From positions 4,015,470 to 4,079,469 of the forward strand of contig NZ_CP059557.1 in the NCBI RefSeq assembly GCF_022828475.1: a stretch of DNA of 64,000 nt, in the 5' to 3' direction. Shown here piece after piece: positions 45,375 to 55,700 of this stretch. The notes below the pieces were generated by a model. That model searched no databases and had not been told where the DNA came from. It was given only the letters and a program-made list of their open reading frames with translations. The first letter of the stretch is position 1. Each line of letters opens with the position of its first letter. Source of the stretch: Saccharopolyspora gloriosae. GTDB taxonomy: Bacteria; Actinomycetota; Actinomycetes; Mycobacteriales; Pseudonocardiaceae. Made by a program: the position numbers and the translations under genes.

Positions 45375-46715
45375 ATGTCCGCTGACGTCCCAGCCCAGAA
45401 CGACACCGGCGCCGAGGCCAACTGGTCGTTCGACACGCTCCAGATCCACGCCGGGGCGCAGCCCGATCCCGCCACCGGTGCCCGCGCCACGCCGATCTAC
45501 CAGACGACCTCGTACGTCTTCCGGGACACCCAGCACGCCTCTGACCTGTTCAGCCTCGCCGAGCCCGGCAACATCTACACCCGCATCAACAACCCCACCC
45601 AGGACGTGCTGGAGCAGCGCGTCGCGAAGCTGGAAGGCGGAGTCGGCGCGGTCGCGGTCGCCTCCGGGCAGGCCGCCGAGACCCTCGCGGTGCTGACCCT
45701 GGCGCAGGCCGGTGACCACCTGGTGTCGAGCTCCTCGCTCTACGGCGGCACTTACAACCTGTTCCACCACACGCTGCCGAAGCTCGGCATCGAGGTCACC
45801 TTCGTCGACGACTTCGACAACCCCGACGCCTGGCGCGCGGCGATCCGGCCGAACACCAAGCTGCTGTTCGCCGAGTCGGTGGGCAACCCGCGCAGCAACG
45901 TGCTCGACGTGCGCGCCGTCGCCGACATCGCCCACGAGGCGGGCGTGCCACTGGTCGTGGACAACACCGTCACCACCCCGTACGTGCTGCGGCCGCTGGA
46001 GCACGGCGCGGACATCGTCGTGCACTCGGCGACGAAGTACCTCGGCGGCCACGGCACCGCCGTCGGCGGCATCGTCGTGGACGGCGGCACCTTCGACTTC
46101 GGCGCCGACCCGGAGCGCTTCCCCGGCTTCAACGAGCCCGACCCGAGCTACCACGGCCTGCGCTACTGGCCCGCGCTCGGCCACGGCGCCTTCGCCGCGA
46201 AGCTGCGAGTGCAGGGCCTGCGCGACCTCGGGCCTGCGATCTCGCCGTTCAACGCGTTCCTGGTCCTGCAGGGCCTGGAGACGTTGTCGCTGCGGATCGA
46301 ACGGCACAACCGCAACGCCCTCGAACTCGCCCAGTGGCTGGAAGCGCGCGACGAAGTGGAGAAGGTGCACTTCGCGGGCCTGCCCTCCAGCCCGTGGCAC
46401 GAACTCGGCAACCGCTACCTGAGCAACGGGTTCGGGGCCATCGTGTCCTTCGAGCTGCGCGGCGGCGTGACGGCGGGCCGGAAGTTCGTCGAAGGCGTCT
46501 CGCTGTTCAGCCACCTGGTCAACATCGGCGACGTGCGCAGCCTCATCGCGCACCCGGCGAGCACCACGCACAGCCAGCTGACCGAGCAGGAACAAATCGA
46601 CGCGGGTGTCACTCCCGGCCTGGTGCGCCTGTCGGTCGGCATCGAGAACGTCGACGACCTCAAGGCGGACCTGGAGTCGGCGTTCCGCGCGGCGAAGGCG
46701 GAGCTGGAGCGCTGA
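45375..46715 (+). CDS. metY: O-acetylhomoserine sulfhydrylase
   Basis: The protein has 446 residues from ATG 45375 (GGAG 5 nt upstream). Cys/Met-metabolism PLP enzyme: [88 protein letters not shown], and the PLP lysine in [12 protein letters not shown]. Length and the [13 protein letters not shown] end fit MetY. It makes homocysteine from O-acetylhomoserine and sulfide. metX follows after 5 nt, giving the usual metYX pair, placed behind the leader peptide. Confidence 0.94.
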   Translation: MSADVPAQNDTGAEANWSFDTLQIHAGAQPDPATGARATPIYQTTSYVFRDTQHASDLFSLAEPGNIYTRINNPTQDVLEQRVAKLEGGVGAVAVASGQAAETLAVLTLAQAGDHLVSSSSLYGGTYNLFHHTLPKLGIEVTFVDDFDNPDAWRAAIRPNTKLLFAESVGNPRSNVLDVRAVADIAHEAGVPLVVDNTVTTPYVLRPLEHGADIVVHSATKYLGGHGTAVGGIVVDGGTFDFGADPERFPGFNEPDPSYHGLRYWPALGHGAFAAKLRVQGLRDLGPAISPFNAFLVLQGLETLSLRIERHNRNALELAQWLEARDEVEKVHFAGLPSSPWHELGNRYLSNGFGAIVSFELRGGVTAGRKFVEGVSLFSHLVNIGDVRSLIAHPASTTHSQLTEQEQIDAGVTPGLVRLSVGIENVDDLKADLESAFRAAKAELER

Positions 46716-46720
46716 AGCCG

Positions 46721-47847
46721 ATGACGTCGCGGTCCCTTCCCGCCACCGGCGCTTGGCGGGAAGGGCACCCGCCCGGCAGGCGCCGGTGGCTGGGGCTCGA
46801 TCCGCTGGACCTGGAGTCCGGTGCCCGGCTCAGCGGCGCGCGGCTGGCGTACGAGACATGGGGAACGCTCGACCCCGACGGCGGGAACGCGGTGCTCGTC
46901 CTGCATGCGCTCACCGGGGACGCGCACCTGCGCGGGGCGTCCGAACCGGGACATCCGAGCGCGGGTTGGTGGGAAGGCATCGTCGGTCCTGGCTTGGCGC
47001 TGGACACCGACCGGTGGTTCGTCGTGGCGCCGAATGCGCTCGGCGGCTGCCAGGGCAGCACCGGCCCGGCAGATTCCGCACCGGACGGCCGAACTTGGGG
47101 CGGGCGGTTTCCCGCGCTGACCGTCCGGGATCTGGTGCGCGCGGAGGTGGCGCTGGCCGACGCGCTGCGCGTACCGACGTGGGCGGCGGTGATCGGTGGC
47201 TCGCTCGGGGGATGCGGGCGCTGGAATGGGCCGTGGACCAGCCCGAACGGGTCGACTCGGCGCTGCTGCTGTGCTGCGGGGCGGTCGCGTCCGCGGAGCA
47301 GATCGCCTGGTCCTCGGCGCAGCTGCACGCCATTCGCGCCGACCCGGACTGGCTGGGCGGCGACTACCACGAGCTGCCCGACGGACGCGGCCCGCACACC
47401 GGACTGGGGCTGGCGCGGCGGATCGCGCACATCACCTACCGCAGTCCGCAGGAGCTGGAAGCCCGGTTCGGCTCGGCGGCCCAGGACGGTGAGGATCCCG
47501 CGAGGGGAGGGCGCTACGCGGTGGAGTCCTACCTCGATCACCACGCGGAGAAACTGGTGCGCCGGTTCGACGCGGCCAGCTACGTGCGGCTCACCGAAGC
47601 CATGTCCGCGCACGACGTCGGCCGAGCTCGCGGCGGGGTGGACGCGGCGCTGCACCGGGTGCGCGCCCGGACGCTGGTCGCCGGCGTGGACAGCGACCGG
47701 CTGTTCCCGCCCGCCGACCAGCACGCCCTCGCCCGCGGACTCGGCACCTCGGCGCGGATCATCCGGTCGCCGTACGGGCACGACGGATTCCTCATCGAGA
47801 CCGAGCAGGTCTCCGAGCTGGTGCGGGAACTGCTCAAGGACACTTGA
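46721..47847 (+). pseudogene. metX: Homoserine O-acetyltransferase, frame broken by one missing G
   Basis: From ATG 46721: GHPPGRRRWLGLDPLDLESG, LAYETWGTLDPDGGNAVLVL, HALTGDAHLRG, then AAVIGGSLGG, after which the frame is lost at the GGGGG run 47207-47211. Adding one G gives SLGGMRALEWAVDQPERV, the nucleophile elbow with Ser, and continues to 47847 with the acid and base regions VAGVDSDRLFPP and YGHDGFLIE. The rebuilt 375 residues equal the MetX norm. The enzyme acetylates homoserine with acetyl-CoA for MetY. All catalytic parts survive, so an undercalled homopolymer is the best explanation. Confidence 0.86.
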
Positions 47848-47879
47848 CGACCACGGCCCGCACGGCCAACGGTGGACGC

Positions 47880-49538
47880 ATGTCCGCCTACCACGAGCGT
47901 CCTTGGCTGGCCCGGTACGACACGGCGCAGCCGACCGACCTCGACGCCGAGTTCCCGCACGCCGTGGCCATGTTCCGGCACGCCGCGCAGCGGTTCCCGC
48001 ACCGGCCGCTGATCCACTACTTCGACGCGACGCTGACCGCCGCCGAGCTCGACGAACTCAGCGACGCCTTCGCCGTGGCGCTCCAGGAGTGGGGCGTGGC
48101 GGCCGGTGATCGGGTGGCGCTGTACCTGCAGAACGTGCCGCAGTTCGTCATCGCGCTGCTCGGCGCGTGGAAGGCGGGCTGCGTCGCGGTTCCGATCAAC
48201 CCGATGAACAAGCAGCGGGAACTCGCGCTGCTGCTGGCGGATTCCGGCGCGACGGTGCTGGTCGCGCTGCGCGGGCTGCACGAATCGGTCGCCGCCGAGG
48301 TGCTGGCGGAGACCGAGGTGACGTGGACGATCACCACCGCCGAGCACGAGCACCAGACCCGCGACGACCCGCGGGTGCTGCCGGAACCGGACCTGGACGT
48401 GCCCGCGGGCAGCACCGACCTCACCGCGCTGCTCGACGAACACCGGGGCAGGCGGCCGGTCGCGGTGTCGCTCGCGGCCGAGGACGTCGCGGTGCTCACC
48501 TACACCTCCGGCACCACCGGGCCGCCGAAGGGCGCGATGAACACCCACCGCAACATCGTGTTCGACGCGCGGGTGTGGCGGGACTGGATCGGCGTCGGAC
48601 CCGACGACGTGATCCTCGGCGTCGCCCCGCTGTTCCACATCACCGGCATGGTGGGGCATCTCGCGCTGGCGCTGCTGACCCCGGCGCCGCTGGTGCTCAC
48701 CCACCGCTTCGAACCGGGTGTTGTGCTCGACGCCGTGCGCGAGCACCGGCCCACGTTCACCGTCGGGGCGATCACCGTGTTCATCGCGCTGCTCAACACC
48801 GACGCCACCGCGGCTGACCTGGCGAGCCTGCGCCGGATCTACTCGGGCGGGGCACCGATCCCGCCGAGCACGGTGCTGGCGTTCGAGCGGCGCTTCGGGC
48901 AGCGGATCCACAACGTGTACGGGCTCACCGAAACGACCTCCGCCGCGTTCGCCCAGCCGTGGGAAGCGGAGGCGCCGGTGGACGCGAGCTCCGGCGCGCT
49001 GTCGGTGGGCGTTCCGGTGTACTCCACGCACGCGCGGATCATCGGCGAGGACGGCCGGGAGCTGCCGCCGGGAGAGGTCGGTGAGCTGGTCATCTCCGGT
49101 CCGCAGGTGGTCGCCGGGTACTGGGGCAAACCTGAGGAGACCAAGTCCGCGCTGCCCGGCGGAGATCTGCACACCGGCGATGTCGCGCGGATGGACGCCG
49201 AGGGCTGGTTCTACCTGGTGGACCGCAAGAAGGACCAGATCAACGCGGGCGGCTTCAAGGTGTGGCCGCGCGAAGTGGAGGACGTGCTCTACGAGCATCC
49301 CGCCGTTCGCGAGGCCGCCGTGGTCGGCGTGCCCGACGCCTACCGGGGCGAGACCGTGCGGGCGTACGTGAGCCTGCGCCCCGATCACGGTGCCACGCCG
49401 GAGGAACTGGTGGAGTTCTGCAAGCAACGACTCGCGGCCTACAAGTACCCGCGCCGGGTCGAGGTGCTCCCCGAACTCCCCAAGACCGCCACGGGAAAAC
49501 TGCTCCGCCGAGAACTCCGAGCCCGCCACACCGACTGA
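47880..49538 (+). CDS. Acyl-CoA synthetase / fatty-acid-CoA ligase (ANL superfamily)
   Basis: The protein has 552 residues from ATG 47880. A TTG at 47844 overlapping the metX stop (TTGA) is an alternative that adds 12 residues. ANL motifs: VLTYTSGTTGPPKGAMNTHR (P-loop), YGLTETTSAAFA, GDLHTGDVARMDAEGWFYLV, DRKKDQINAGGFKVWPREVE and the catalytic Lys in LPKTATGKLLRREL. It activates a carboxylic acid with ATP and CoA. It follows metX on the same strand, so it shares the transcript; why a ligase is tied to methionine synthesis is not clear. pobA is convergent downstream. Confidence 0.88.
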   Translation: MSAYHERPWLARYDTAQPTDLDAEFPHAVAMFRHAAQRFPHRPLIHYFDATLTAAELDELSDAFAVALQEWGVAAGDRVALYLQNVPQFVIALLGAWKAGCVAVPINPMNKQRELALLLADSGATVLVALRGLHESVAAEVLAETEVTWTITTAEHEHQTRDDPRVLPEPDLDVPAGSTDLTALLDEHRGRRPVAVSLAAEDVAVLTYTSGTTGPPKGAMNTHRNIVFDARVWRDWIGVGPDDVILGVAPLFHITGMVGHLALALLTPAPLVLTHRFEPGVVLDAVREHRPTFTVGAITVFIALLNTDATAADLASLRRIYSGGAPIPPSTVLAFERRFGQRIHNVYGLTETTSAAFAQPWEAEAPVDASSGALSVGVPVYSTHARIIGEDGRELPPGEVGELVISGPQVVAGYWGKPEETKSALPGGDLHTGDVARMDAEGWFYLVDRKKDQINAGGFKVWPREVEDVLYEHPAVREAAVVGVPDAYRGETVRAYVSLRPDHGATPEELVEFCKQRLAAYKYPRRVEVLPELPKTATGKLLRRELRARHTD

Positions 49539-49549
49539 CACCCCGAACG

Positions 49550-49655
49550 AGGTGAACGGCCACCTGACCGATCCCACCGGCCAAAGGGGCCACTCACCCC
49601 AGTAGGGTCGTCAACCCCTTTGACCGGTAGGAATGGGCGAAGGGGGCGTTCACCT
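49550..49655. terminator. Nested inverted repeats between convergent genes
   Basis: The outer arms are AGGTGAACG (49550-49558) and CGTTCACCT (49647-49655), a perfect 9-bp pair. Inside, GGCCAAAGGGG and CCCCTTTGACC pair with one mismatch. The 140-bp gap between the acyl-CoA ligase and pobA stops is almost filled by this structure, so a bidirectional terminator is likely. The short modules (GTGAACG, AAAGGGGCCACTCACC) look like pieces of a repeat family. Confidence 0.6.
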
Positions 49656-49678
49656 GGCTCACATCTCGGCGTTCGCGG

Positions 49679-50848
49679 TCAGGGGAGGCCGACGTAGTTC
49701 TCGGCCAGTGACGTGGCCGCGGCGGTCGAAGTGGCGACGTAGTCCAGGTGGGATCGCTGGAGGCGACGGGCGAACGCATCGGCCGCCGGATCGGTGTGCA
49801 GCAAGGTCGTCATGAAGTAGGAGAAGTGCTCCGCGCGCCACACCCGGCGCAACGCGGTGTCCGAATAGGACTCCAACGCTCGATCGTCGCCGCGCCCGAG
49901 CGCCTCGGTGAGCGCCCGCGCCAGCAGCGTCACGTCCGCCACGGCGAGGTTGAGCCCCTTCGCACCGGTGGGCGGCACGATGTGGGCGGCGTCGCCGGCC
50001 AGCAGCAACCTGCCGTACCGCAACGGTTCCGAGACGAAGCTGCGCATCGGCGTCACCGACTTGTCGGTGATCGGCCCGCGATCCAGGCGCCACTCCGCGT
50101 CGACGGCGAAGCGCACGTCCAGCTCGTCCCAGATCCGATCGTCCGGCCAGTCCCGCACGTCGGTGTCCGGCGGAACCTGCAGGTACAGCCTGCTGACCTG
50201 GGGAGTGCGCATGCTGTGCAGCGCGAAACCACGCTCGTGGCTCGCGTAGATCAATTCCTCGGTGGACGGCGCGACATCGGCGAGAACGCCCAGCCAGGCG
50301 AACGGATAGGTCCGCTCGTAGGTGCGGACCCGCTCGGCGGGGATGGCTTTGCGGGCCACGCCGTGGAAACCGTCCGCGCCGACCACGTAGTCGGCGTCCA
50401 GCACCTGCTCAGCCCCGGCGTGCCGGTAGCGGACCTGCGGGTGCTCGGTCTCGGCGCCGCGGACCTCCAGCACCTCTGCCTCGAACAACAGCGGTGCCCC
50501 GGATTCGACCCGCAGCGCCACCAGATCGCGCACCACTTCGGTCTGCGCGTACACCATCACCTGGCGGCCGCCGGTGAGCGCCGCCATGTCGATGCGGTGC
50601 CCGGCGCCGCCGAAGCGCAGCTCGATGCCGTCGTGCGGCAGCCCCTCGCGATCCATCCGTTCCCCCGCGCCGCAGGCCCGCAGCACGTCGACGGTGCCCT
50701 GCTCGAGGATTCCGGCGCGCTGCCGGTGCTCGACGTGTTCTCTCGAACGGGATTCCAGCACGACCGACTCGATCCCCTGGCGTTGCAGCAACCGCGCCAG
50801 CAGCAGTCCAGCAGGACCCGCCCCGATGATGGCCACGCTGGTCCGCAT
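49679..50848 (-). CDS. pobA: 4-hydroxybenzoate 3-monooxygenase
   Basis: The protein has 389 residues from ATG 50848 (GAGGGAG 6 nt upstream; ATG 50854 is too close to it). Class A flavin hydroxylase: VAIIGAGPAGLLLARLLQ, ESRSREHVEHRQRAGILEQG (the RAGILEQ of PHBH), VVGADGFHGVARKAIP (DG motif) and LLLAGDAAHIVPPTGAKGLN (GD motif). It converts 4-hydroxybenzoate to protocatechuate. No pca ring-cleavage genes are in the window. It is divergent from a MarR regulator with which it shares candidate operators. Confidence 0.93.
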   Translation of the reverse strand: MRTSVAIIGAGPAGLLLARLLQRQGIESVVLESRSREHVEHRQRAGILEQGTVDVLRACGAGERMDREGLPHDGIELRFGGAGHRIDMAALTGGRQVMVYAQTEVVRDLVALRVESGAPLLFEAEVLEVRGAETEHPQVRYRHAGAEQVLDADYVVGADGFHGVARKAIPAERVRTYERTYPFAWLGVLADVAPSTEELIYASHERGFALHSMRTPQVSRLYLQVPPDTDVRDWPDDRIWDELDVRFAVDAEWRLDRGPITDKSVTPMRSFVSEPLRYGRLLLAGDAAHIVPPTGAKGLNLAVADVTLLARALTEALGRGDDRALESYSDTALRRVWRAEHFSYFMTTLLHTDPAADAFARRLQRSHLDYVATSTAAATSLAENYVGLP

Positions 50849-50870
50849 CGACATCTCCCTCGAGGGTTTA

Positions 50871-50884
50871 ATCCGTGTACGGAT
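50871..50884. promoter_or_regulatory. Candidate operator ATCCGTGTACGGAT
   Basis: An inverted repeat ATCCGT-GT-ACGGAT lies 22 bp upstream of pobA. Its core CCGTGTACGG recurs with one change as CCGTGCACGG at 50961-50970 near marR. Confidence 0.55.
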
Positions 50885-50960
50885 GAATTGGCTATACGGT
50901 CCACCGCGAAAAGGACGTTGTCAACGAATCAGAAGCCTCTTGCTCGATGCAGCATCGCTC

Positions 50961-50970
50961 CGTGCACGGT
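50961..50970. promoter_or_regulatory. Candidate operator CCGTGCACGG
   Basis: A perfect 10-bp palindrome 30 bp before the marR start. It matches the core of the pobA-proximal site (CCGTGYACGG), with centres 88 bp apart. Confidence 0.5.
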
Positions 50971-51000
50971 TCGGATCACCGGTGGCGCACAATGGGCGGG

Positions 51001-51464
51001 TGGGTTCCATCGATCTCAGCACTCATCCCGGCCACCTGTTCCGGCGCGTCCAGCAGGTGCACACGATGCTGTGGACGGCGGCCGTCTCCGAGGACGTCAC
51101 TCCACCGCAGTTCGCCGTGCTCAACGGGCTCGCCGACGAGGACGGGCTCGATCAGCGCACGCTCGCCGAACGGATCGCGCTGGACCGCTCCACCGCCGCC
51201 GACGTCATCGCACGGCTGGTGCGCCGCGGACTCGTCGAACGGGCCAGGGACAGCTCCGACGGCAGGCGCAACGTGCTGCGGCTGACCGAATCCGGGCGCA
51301 CCGCGCACCACGGCCTGGTGCGGCGTACCGAGCGGATGATCGAGATCCTGCTGACCCCGCTGGACGGCGCGGAACGGGAGCGGCTGCTCGCGCTGCTCGG
51401 CCGGGTCGCGCAAGCAGGGGAACGGATCCGCGACCCCGGCTCAGCGGTCGCCTCAGAAACCTGA
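51001..51464 (+). CDS. MarR-family transcriptional regulator
   Basis: The protein has 154 residues. Winged helix: VTPPQFAVLNGLADEDGLDQ, TLAERIALDRSTAADVIARL, and the wing ERARDSSDGRRNVLRLTESG. Helices at both ends form the dimer interface. GTG 51001 lies about 6 nt after a CACAAT -10-like box, so the mRNA may be leaderless. It is divergent from pobA and likely represses it in response to 4-hydroxybenzoate or a related phenolic, as MarR proteins of aromatic catabolism do. Its 3' end overlaps the aminopeptidase gene by 12 bp. Confidence 0.88.
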
Positions 51465-52775
51465 GCGCGCAGGCGGTTCGGTGCCGTGCAGCCAGGTTTC
51501 GAACAGGTCCGCCAGCGGCCTCGACGTGAACTCCTGGGCCAGCGCGGTGAAGTCGGCCGTGGACACCGTGCCGTGCCGGTGCTCGGTCGCCCATCGCCGC
51601 AGCAACCCGAAGAACGCCTCGTCGCCGAGTTCGCCGCGCAGCGCGTGCAGCGTGAGCGCACCGCGCTTGTACACGCCCTCGTCGAACATCCGCGCCACTC
51701 CCGGATCCGCGATCCGCAGGCCCGGTTCGGCTTCGCGCATCCGAGCGTGCCACTCGCGGGCGTGCTCGGCGGCGGTGCCCTCGCCGACGGACTCCGACCA
51801 CAACCATTCCGCGTAGGTCGCGAACCCCTCGTTGAGCCAGATGTCGCGCCAGTCGCCGAGGGTGAGGCTGTTGCCGAACCACTGGTGGGCCAGCTCGTGC
51901 ACCACCAGCCGCTCGTGGGTGCGTCCACCGTCGAGCAGGTTGCGGCCGAACACGGCCATGCCCTGCGCCTCGATCGGCTCGTCCAGGTCGTCGTCGGTGA
52001 TGACCACGACGTACTCCGTGAACGGGTAGGGGCCGAACAGCTCGCCGAGCACCCGCATGATCTCGCCGTGGCGCCCGAAGGTCTCCCGGAACGGCGGCAG
52101 CAGGTGCGCGGGCACCGCCGCCCGCTGCGGCACCGGATCCGCCGCGAGCTCCACGTCCTCGTAACGGCCGGTGTGCACGCCCATCAGGTAGGTCGGCGTG
52201 GGCTCGGTCCGCTCGTAGATCCACTGGGTGGAGCCGGCACCGCTGGTGCGGCGGGACAGCAGATCTCCCGTGACCAGCACGGAGAAACCAGCGTCGGCGG
52301 TCACCGACACCCGGTAGGCGGCCTTGTCCGACGGGTGGTCGTTGCAGGGGAACCAGGACGGGGCGCCGATCGGCTGGCTGGCTACCAGCGACCCCTCGGT
52401 CAGCTCGTCCCAGCCGATGTCGCCCCACTGCCCGCGCACCGGACGCGGGTTGCCCGCGTACCGGACTCGCACCCGGAACGGGGCGCCGTCGGCGATCGCG
52501 CCCTGCGGCCGGATGCGGAGCTTGCCCGCGCGGTGGGTGAACTTCGCGGGCTTGTCGTCGACCAGCACCCGCCGCACTCGCAGATCCGCGAAGTCCAAGC
52601 TCAGCGCGGACAACGCCTGGGTCGCCACCGCCGACACCGTCACGTTCCCCGACAGCCGATTCGGCCCGACCCGGTAGTCCAGATCGAGGTCGTAGTGCTC
52701 AACGCGGTAGCCGCCGTTGCCGTGCGCCGGCAGGTACGAGTCGGTGGAACGGTCCGCTCCGGGCGCAGCCGTCAT
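51453..52775 (-). CDS. M1-family zinc aminopeptidase, coupled to the Pls-like NRPS
   Basis: The protein has 440 residues from ATG 52775. M1 fold: N-terminal beta domain (YRVEHYDLDLDYRVGPNRLS), GMAV-type exopeptidase motif EAQGMAVFG, and zinc site VVHELAHQWFGNSLTLGD followed by WLNEGFATYAEW (HExxH-x18-E). It is a short M1 enzyme without the large C-terminal helical domain. Its ATG overlaps the NRPS stop as ATGA, so the two are translationally linked. Enzymes of this class act as poly-lysine-degrading peptidases beside Pls in epsilon-poly-lysine producers, making degradation of, or self-protection against, the Pls product a reasonable inference. Confidence 0.9.
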   Translation of the reverse strand: MTAAPGADRSTDSYLPAHGNGGYRVEHYDLDLDYRVGPNRLSGNVTVSAVATQALSALSLDFADLRVRRVLVDDKPAKFTHRAGKLRIRPQGAIADGAPFRVRVRYAGNPRPVRGQWGDIGWDELTEGSLVASQPIGAPSWFPCNDHPSDKAAYRVSVTADAGFSVLVTGDLLSRRTSGAGSTQWIYERTEPTPTYLMGVHTGRYEDVELAADPVPQRAAVPAHLLPPFRETFGRHGEIMRVLGELFGPYPFTEYVVVITDDDLDEPIEAQGMAVFGRNLLDGGRTHERLVVHELAHQWFGNSLTLGDWRDIWLNEGFATYAEWLWSESVGEGTAAEHAREWHARMREAEPGLRIADPGVARMFDEGVYKRGALTLHALRGELGDEAFFGLLRRWATEHRHGTVSTADFTALAQEFTSRPLADLFETWLHGTEPPARSGF

Positions 52776-55700
52776 GAACGCCGCGCCCTGCCCCGCCACG
52801 CCGAGATCGGGTTGCCGCGCCACCGCGAATCCGCGGGCACCGCGTCGCCGCGCGTGATCAGCGAGCCGGGGCCGACCGTCGTGCGCGCGCCGATGCTCGC
52901 GCCGGGCAGCACGATCCCGTGCGGTCCCAGCGTCGCGCCCTCGTCCAGCGCCACCTCGTCCATGCTCATGATCCGATCATGGAACAAGTGGGTCTGCACC
53001 ACGCACCCCCGGTTCACCGTCGCCCCCGCTCCGATGCGCACCAGGTCGGATTCGGGCAGCCAGTAGGTCTCCACCCACGCCCCGCGCCCGATGCGCGCGC
53101 CCATCGTGCGCAGCCACGTCGTCAGCAGCGGCGTGCCCGTCGCCGAACCCGCCAGCCACGGCACCGCCAGCACTTCGACGAAGGTGTCGGCGAGTTCGCC
53201 GCGCCACACGAACGAACTCCACAACGGCTGCTTGCGCACCCGGAACCGGCCCACCAGCAGCCACTTCGCCAGGCTCGTCACCGCGCACGCCAGCCCGCCC
53301 GCCGCCAGCAGCACGATCCCGGACAGCACGGCGGCGGCCCACAACCCCACCGCGGTCCACGCCGCCGCGAGCGCGGCGAGCACGAGCACCGCCAACGCCG
53401 CCGAGGCCATCACCGGCACGATCCGGCACAGCTCCACCAGCGCCCGCACGAACACCAGCCGCAGCGGCGGGTCGAAGGTCCGTTCCGAGTCCGAACGAAC
53501 CTTCGCGCGCCGCAACGGCATCGGCGGCATGCCCAGGTAGGACGAGCCCTTCTTCGCCTTGCGCGGCGTGGACGAGAGCACCCCGACCAGTCCGCGCTTC
53601 GGCACCGACCGCCCCGGCGCGGTCATGCCGGAGTTGCCGAGGAACGCCTCCTTGCCGATGCGGGCCGGCCCCACGTGCATCCAGCCGTGGGCGAGCTCGT
53701 AAGTGGCGACCATGGTGTCGTCGGCGAGGAACGCGCCGTCGGCGACCTTCGTCATCTTCGGCACCGCCAGCACCGTGGAGATCTCCGTGCCACGGCCCAC
53801 CTTCGCGCCCAGCAGCCGCAGCCACATCGGAGTGAACACGCTGGCGTACAGCGGGAACAGCGCGGTGCGGGCCATGCCCATCAGGCGTTCCGTGGTCCAC
53901 ACCTGCCAGGCGATGCGGCTGTGCACCGGGTGGTGCCCCTCGCGCAGTCCGATGCCGAGCGCGCGCACCGCGATCAACATCAGCAGCATGTAGCCGCCGA
54001 AGTACGCGGCCGTCGCCGCCGGAACGGCCGCCAGCGCGGCCACCGTCGCGGCCCGCAGTGTGGGCGTGCCCGCCAACGCAGCGGCGAGAACGACCAGCGC
54101 GGGCACGGCCGCCAGCACCGGGACCACCGCGAACAGCGCGGAGGTAAGACCGTACATCGTGCTCCACCGGCGGGATCGCGGCGGACGATGTGCGGGCCAC
54201 TTGGCCGGTCCGCCCGCCGACCGCGCCGCGGGCGAGCCGGACCAGCGCTGTCGCGCCGGAATCACGCCGTACAGGGTCGAACCGGCCGCGGCCTCCGCAC
54301 CCTTGCCGATCCGCGATTCCGGCAGCAGCGTGCTGCGCGCGCCCACTCGCGCTCCCGCGCCGATCCTGATCCGTCCGATGTGGACGATGTCGCCGTCCAC
54401 CCAGTACCCGGACAGGTCCACCTCGGGCTCGATCGCCGCACCCCGACCGACCTTGAGCAGGCCCGTCACCGGCGGCGGCGAGTGCAGGTCAACGTCCTCG
54501 CCGATCTTCGCTCCCAGCGCCTTGGCGTAGTGCGTCGTCCAGAACGCGCCGGACACCGAACTCGCCCCGCACCGCTGATCCCACTGCTGAGCCGCCCACA
54601 ACCGCAGATGCACGCCCCCGCCGCGCGGGTAACGACCAGGGCGGACCCGGTGCAGCAACATCCTGATGCCGCCCGCGGCGAGCGCGATCCGGCCCGGCGG
54701 GCTGAACAGCACCACCCACGCCACCGCCAATGCCCACCAGGACACCGCCGGAGCCCACGGCAGGCCCGCCGTGGCCAGCACCGTGCTCAACGCCGCCAGC
54801 AGCGTCGTCCAGCGCAGCCCGGTGAGCGTGCACAACGGGATCATCAGCAGCAGCTGGAACCAGCCCATCCGGCGCGGCACCGGGGCGACCTCGTCGCGGG
54901 CGGCCGTCACCGTGTCCAGCGCGTCCAGCTTCGCGGCGAGCTCACCCAGCCTCGGATGCTGGTACAGATCGGCGACCGAGACCTGCGGGTGCCGGGTGCG
55001 CAGCCGCGTCACCAGCTGAGCCGCTGCGAGGCTGCCGCCGCCGAGCCGGAAGAAGTCGGCTTGCGGCCCGCCCGGACTCATCCCGAGGATCTCCGCCCAC
55101 TCGCCGACCAGCCACGACTCCGTCTCGGACAATCCCGCGACCGACTCCGGTTCCTGCTGCGGCAACGGCCAGGGCAGCGCCGCCCGGTCCACCTTGCCGG
55201 AGGTGCGCGTCGGCAACTCGTCCACCACCGCGAGCAGCGGGACCAACGATGCGGGCAGCACTTCCCGCAGCCTGCTCATCGCGTCGTCGGGGGCGAGCTC
55301 GGTTCCGTGCTCCACCACGAGGTAACCGACGAGCAGTTCGCCGCCCGCCTTCGTCTTGCGCACCGCCGCGGCCGCGCCCGCCACTCCGGGCAGCGCCTGC
55401 AACGCGGCGTCGACCTCGCCGAGCTCGATGCGCCTGCCGCCGAGCTTGATCTGCTCATCGGCGCGGCCGACGAACACCAGGCCTTCCGGGTCGGCGCGCA
55501 CCAGGTCTCCGCTGCGGTAGGCCCGCGACCAGCCCAGCGACGGCAACGGCGCGAACTTCTCCGCGTCCTTCGCCGGATCCAGGTAGCGGGCCAGCCCGGC
55601 ACCGCCGATGACCAGCTCACCTTGCTCGCCCGGGGCCACCGGTTCCGCGTGCGCGTCGATCACCGCGAGCCGCCAGCCCGCCAACGGCAATCCGATCCGC

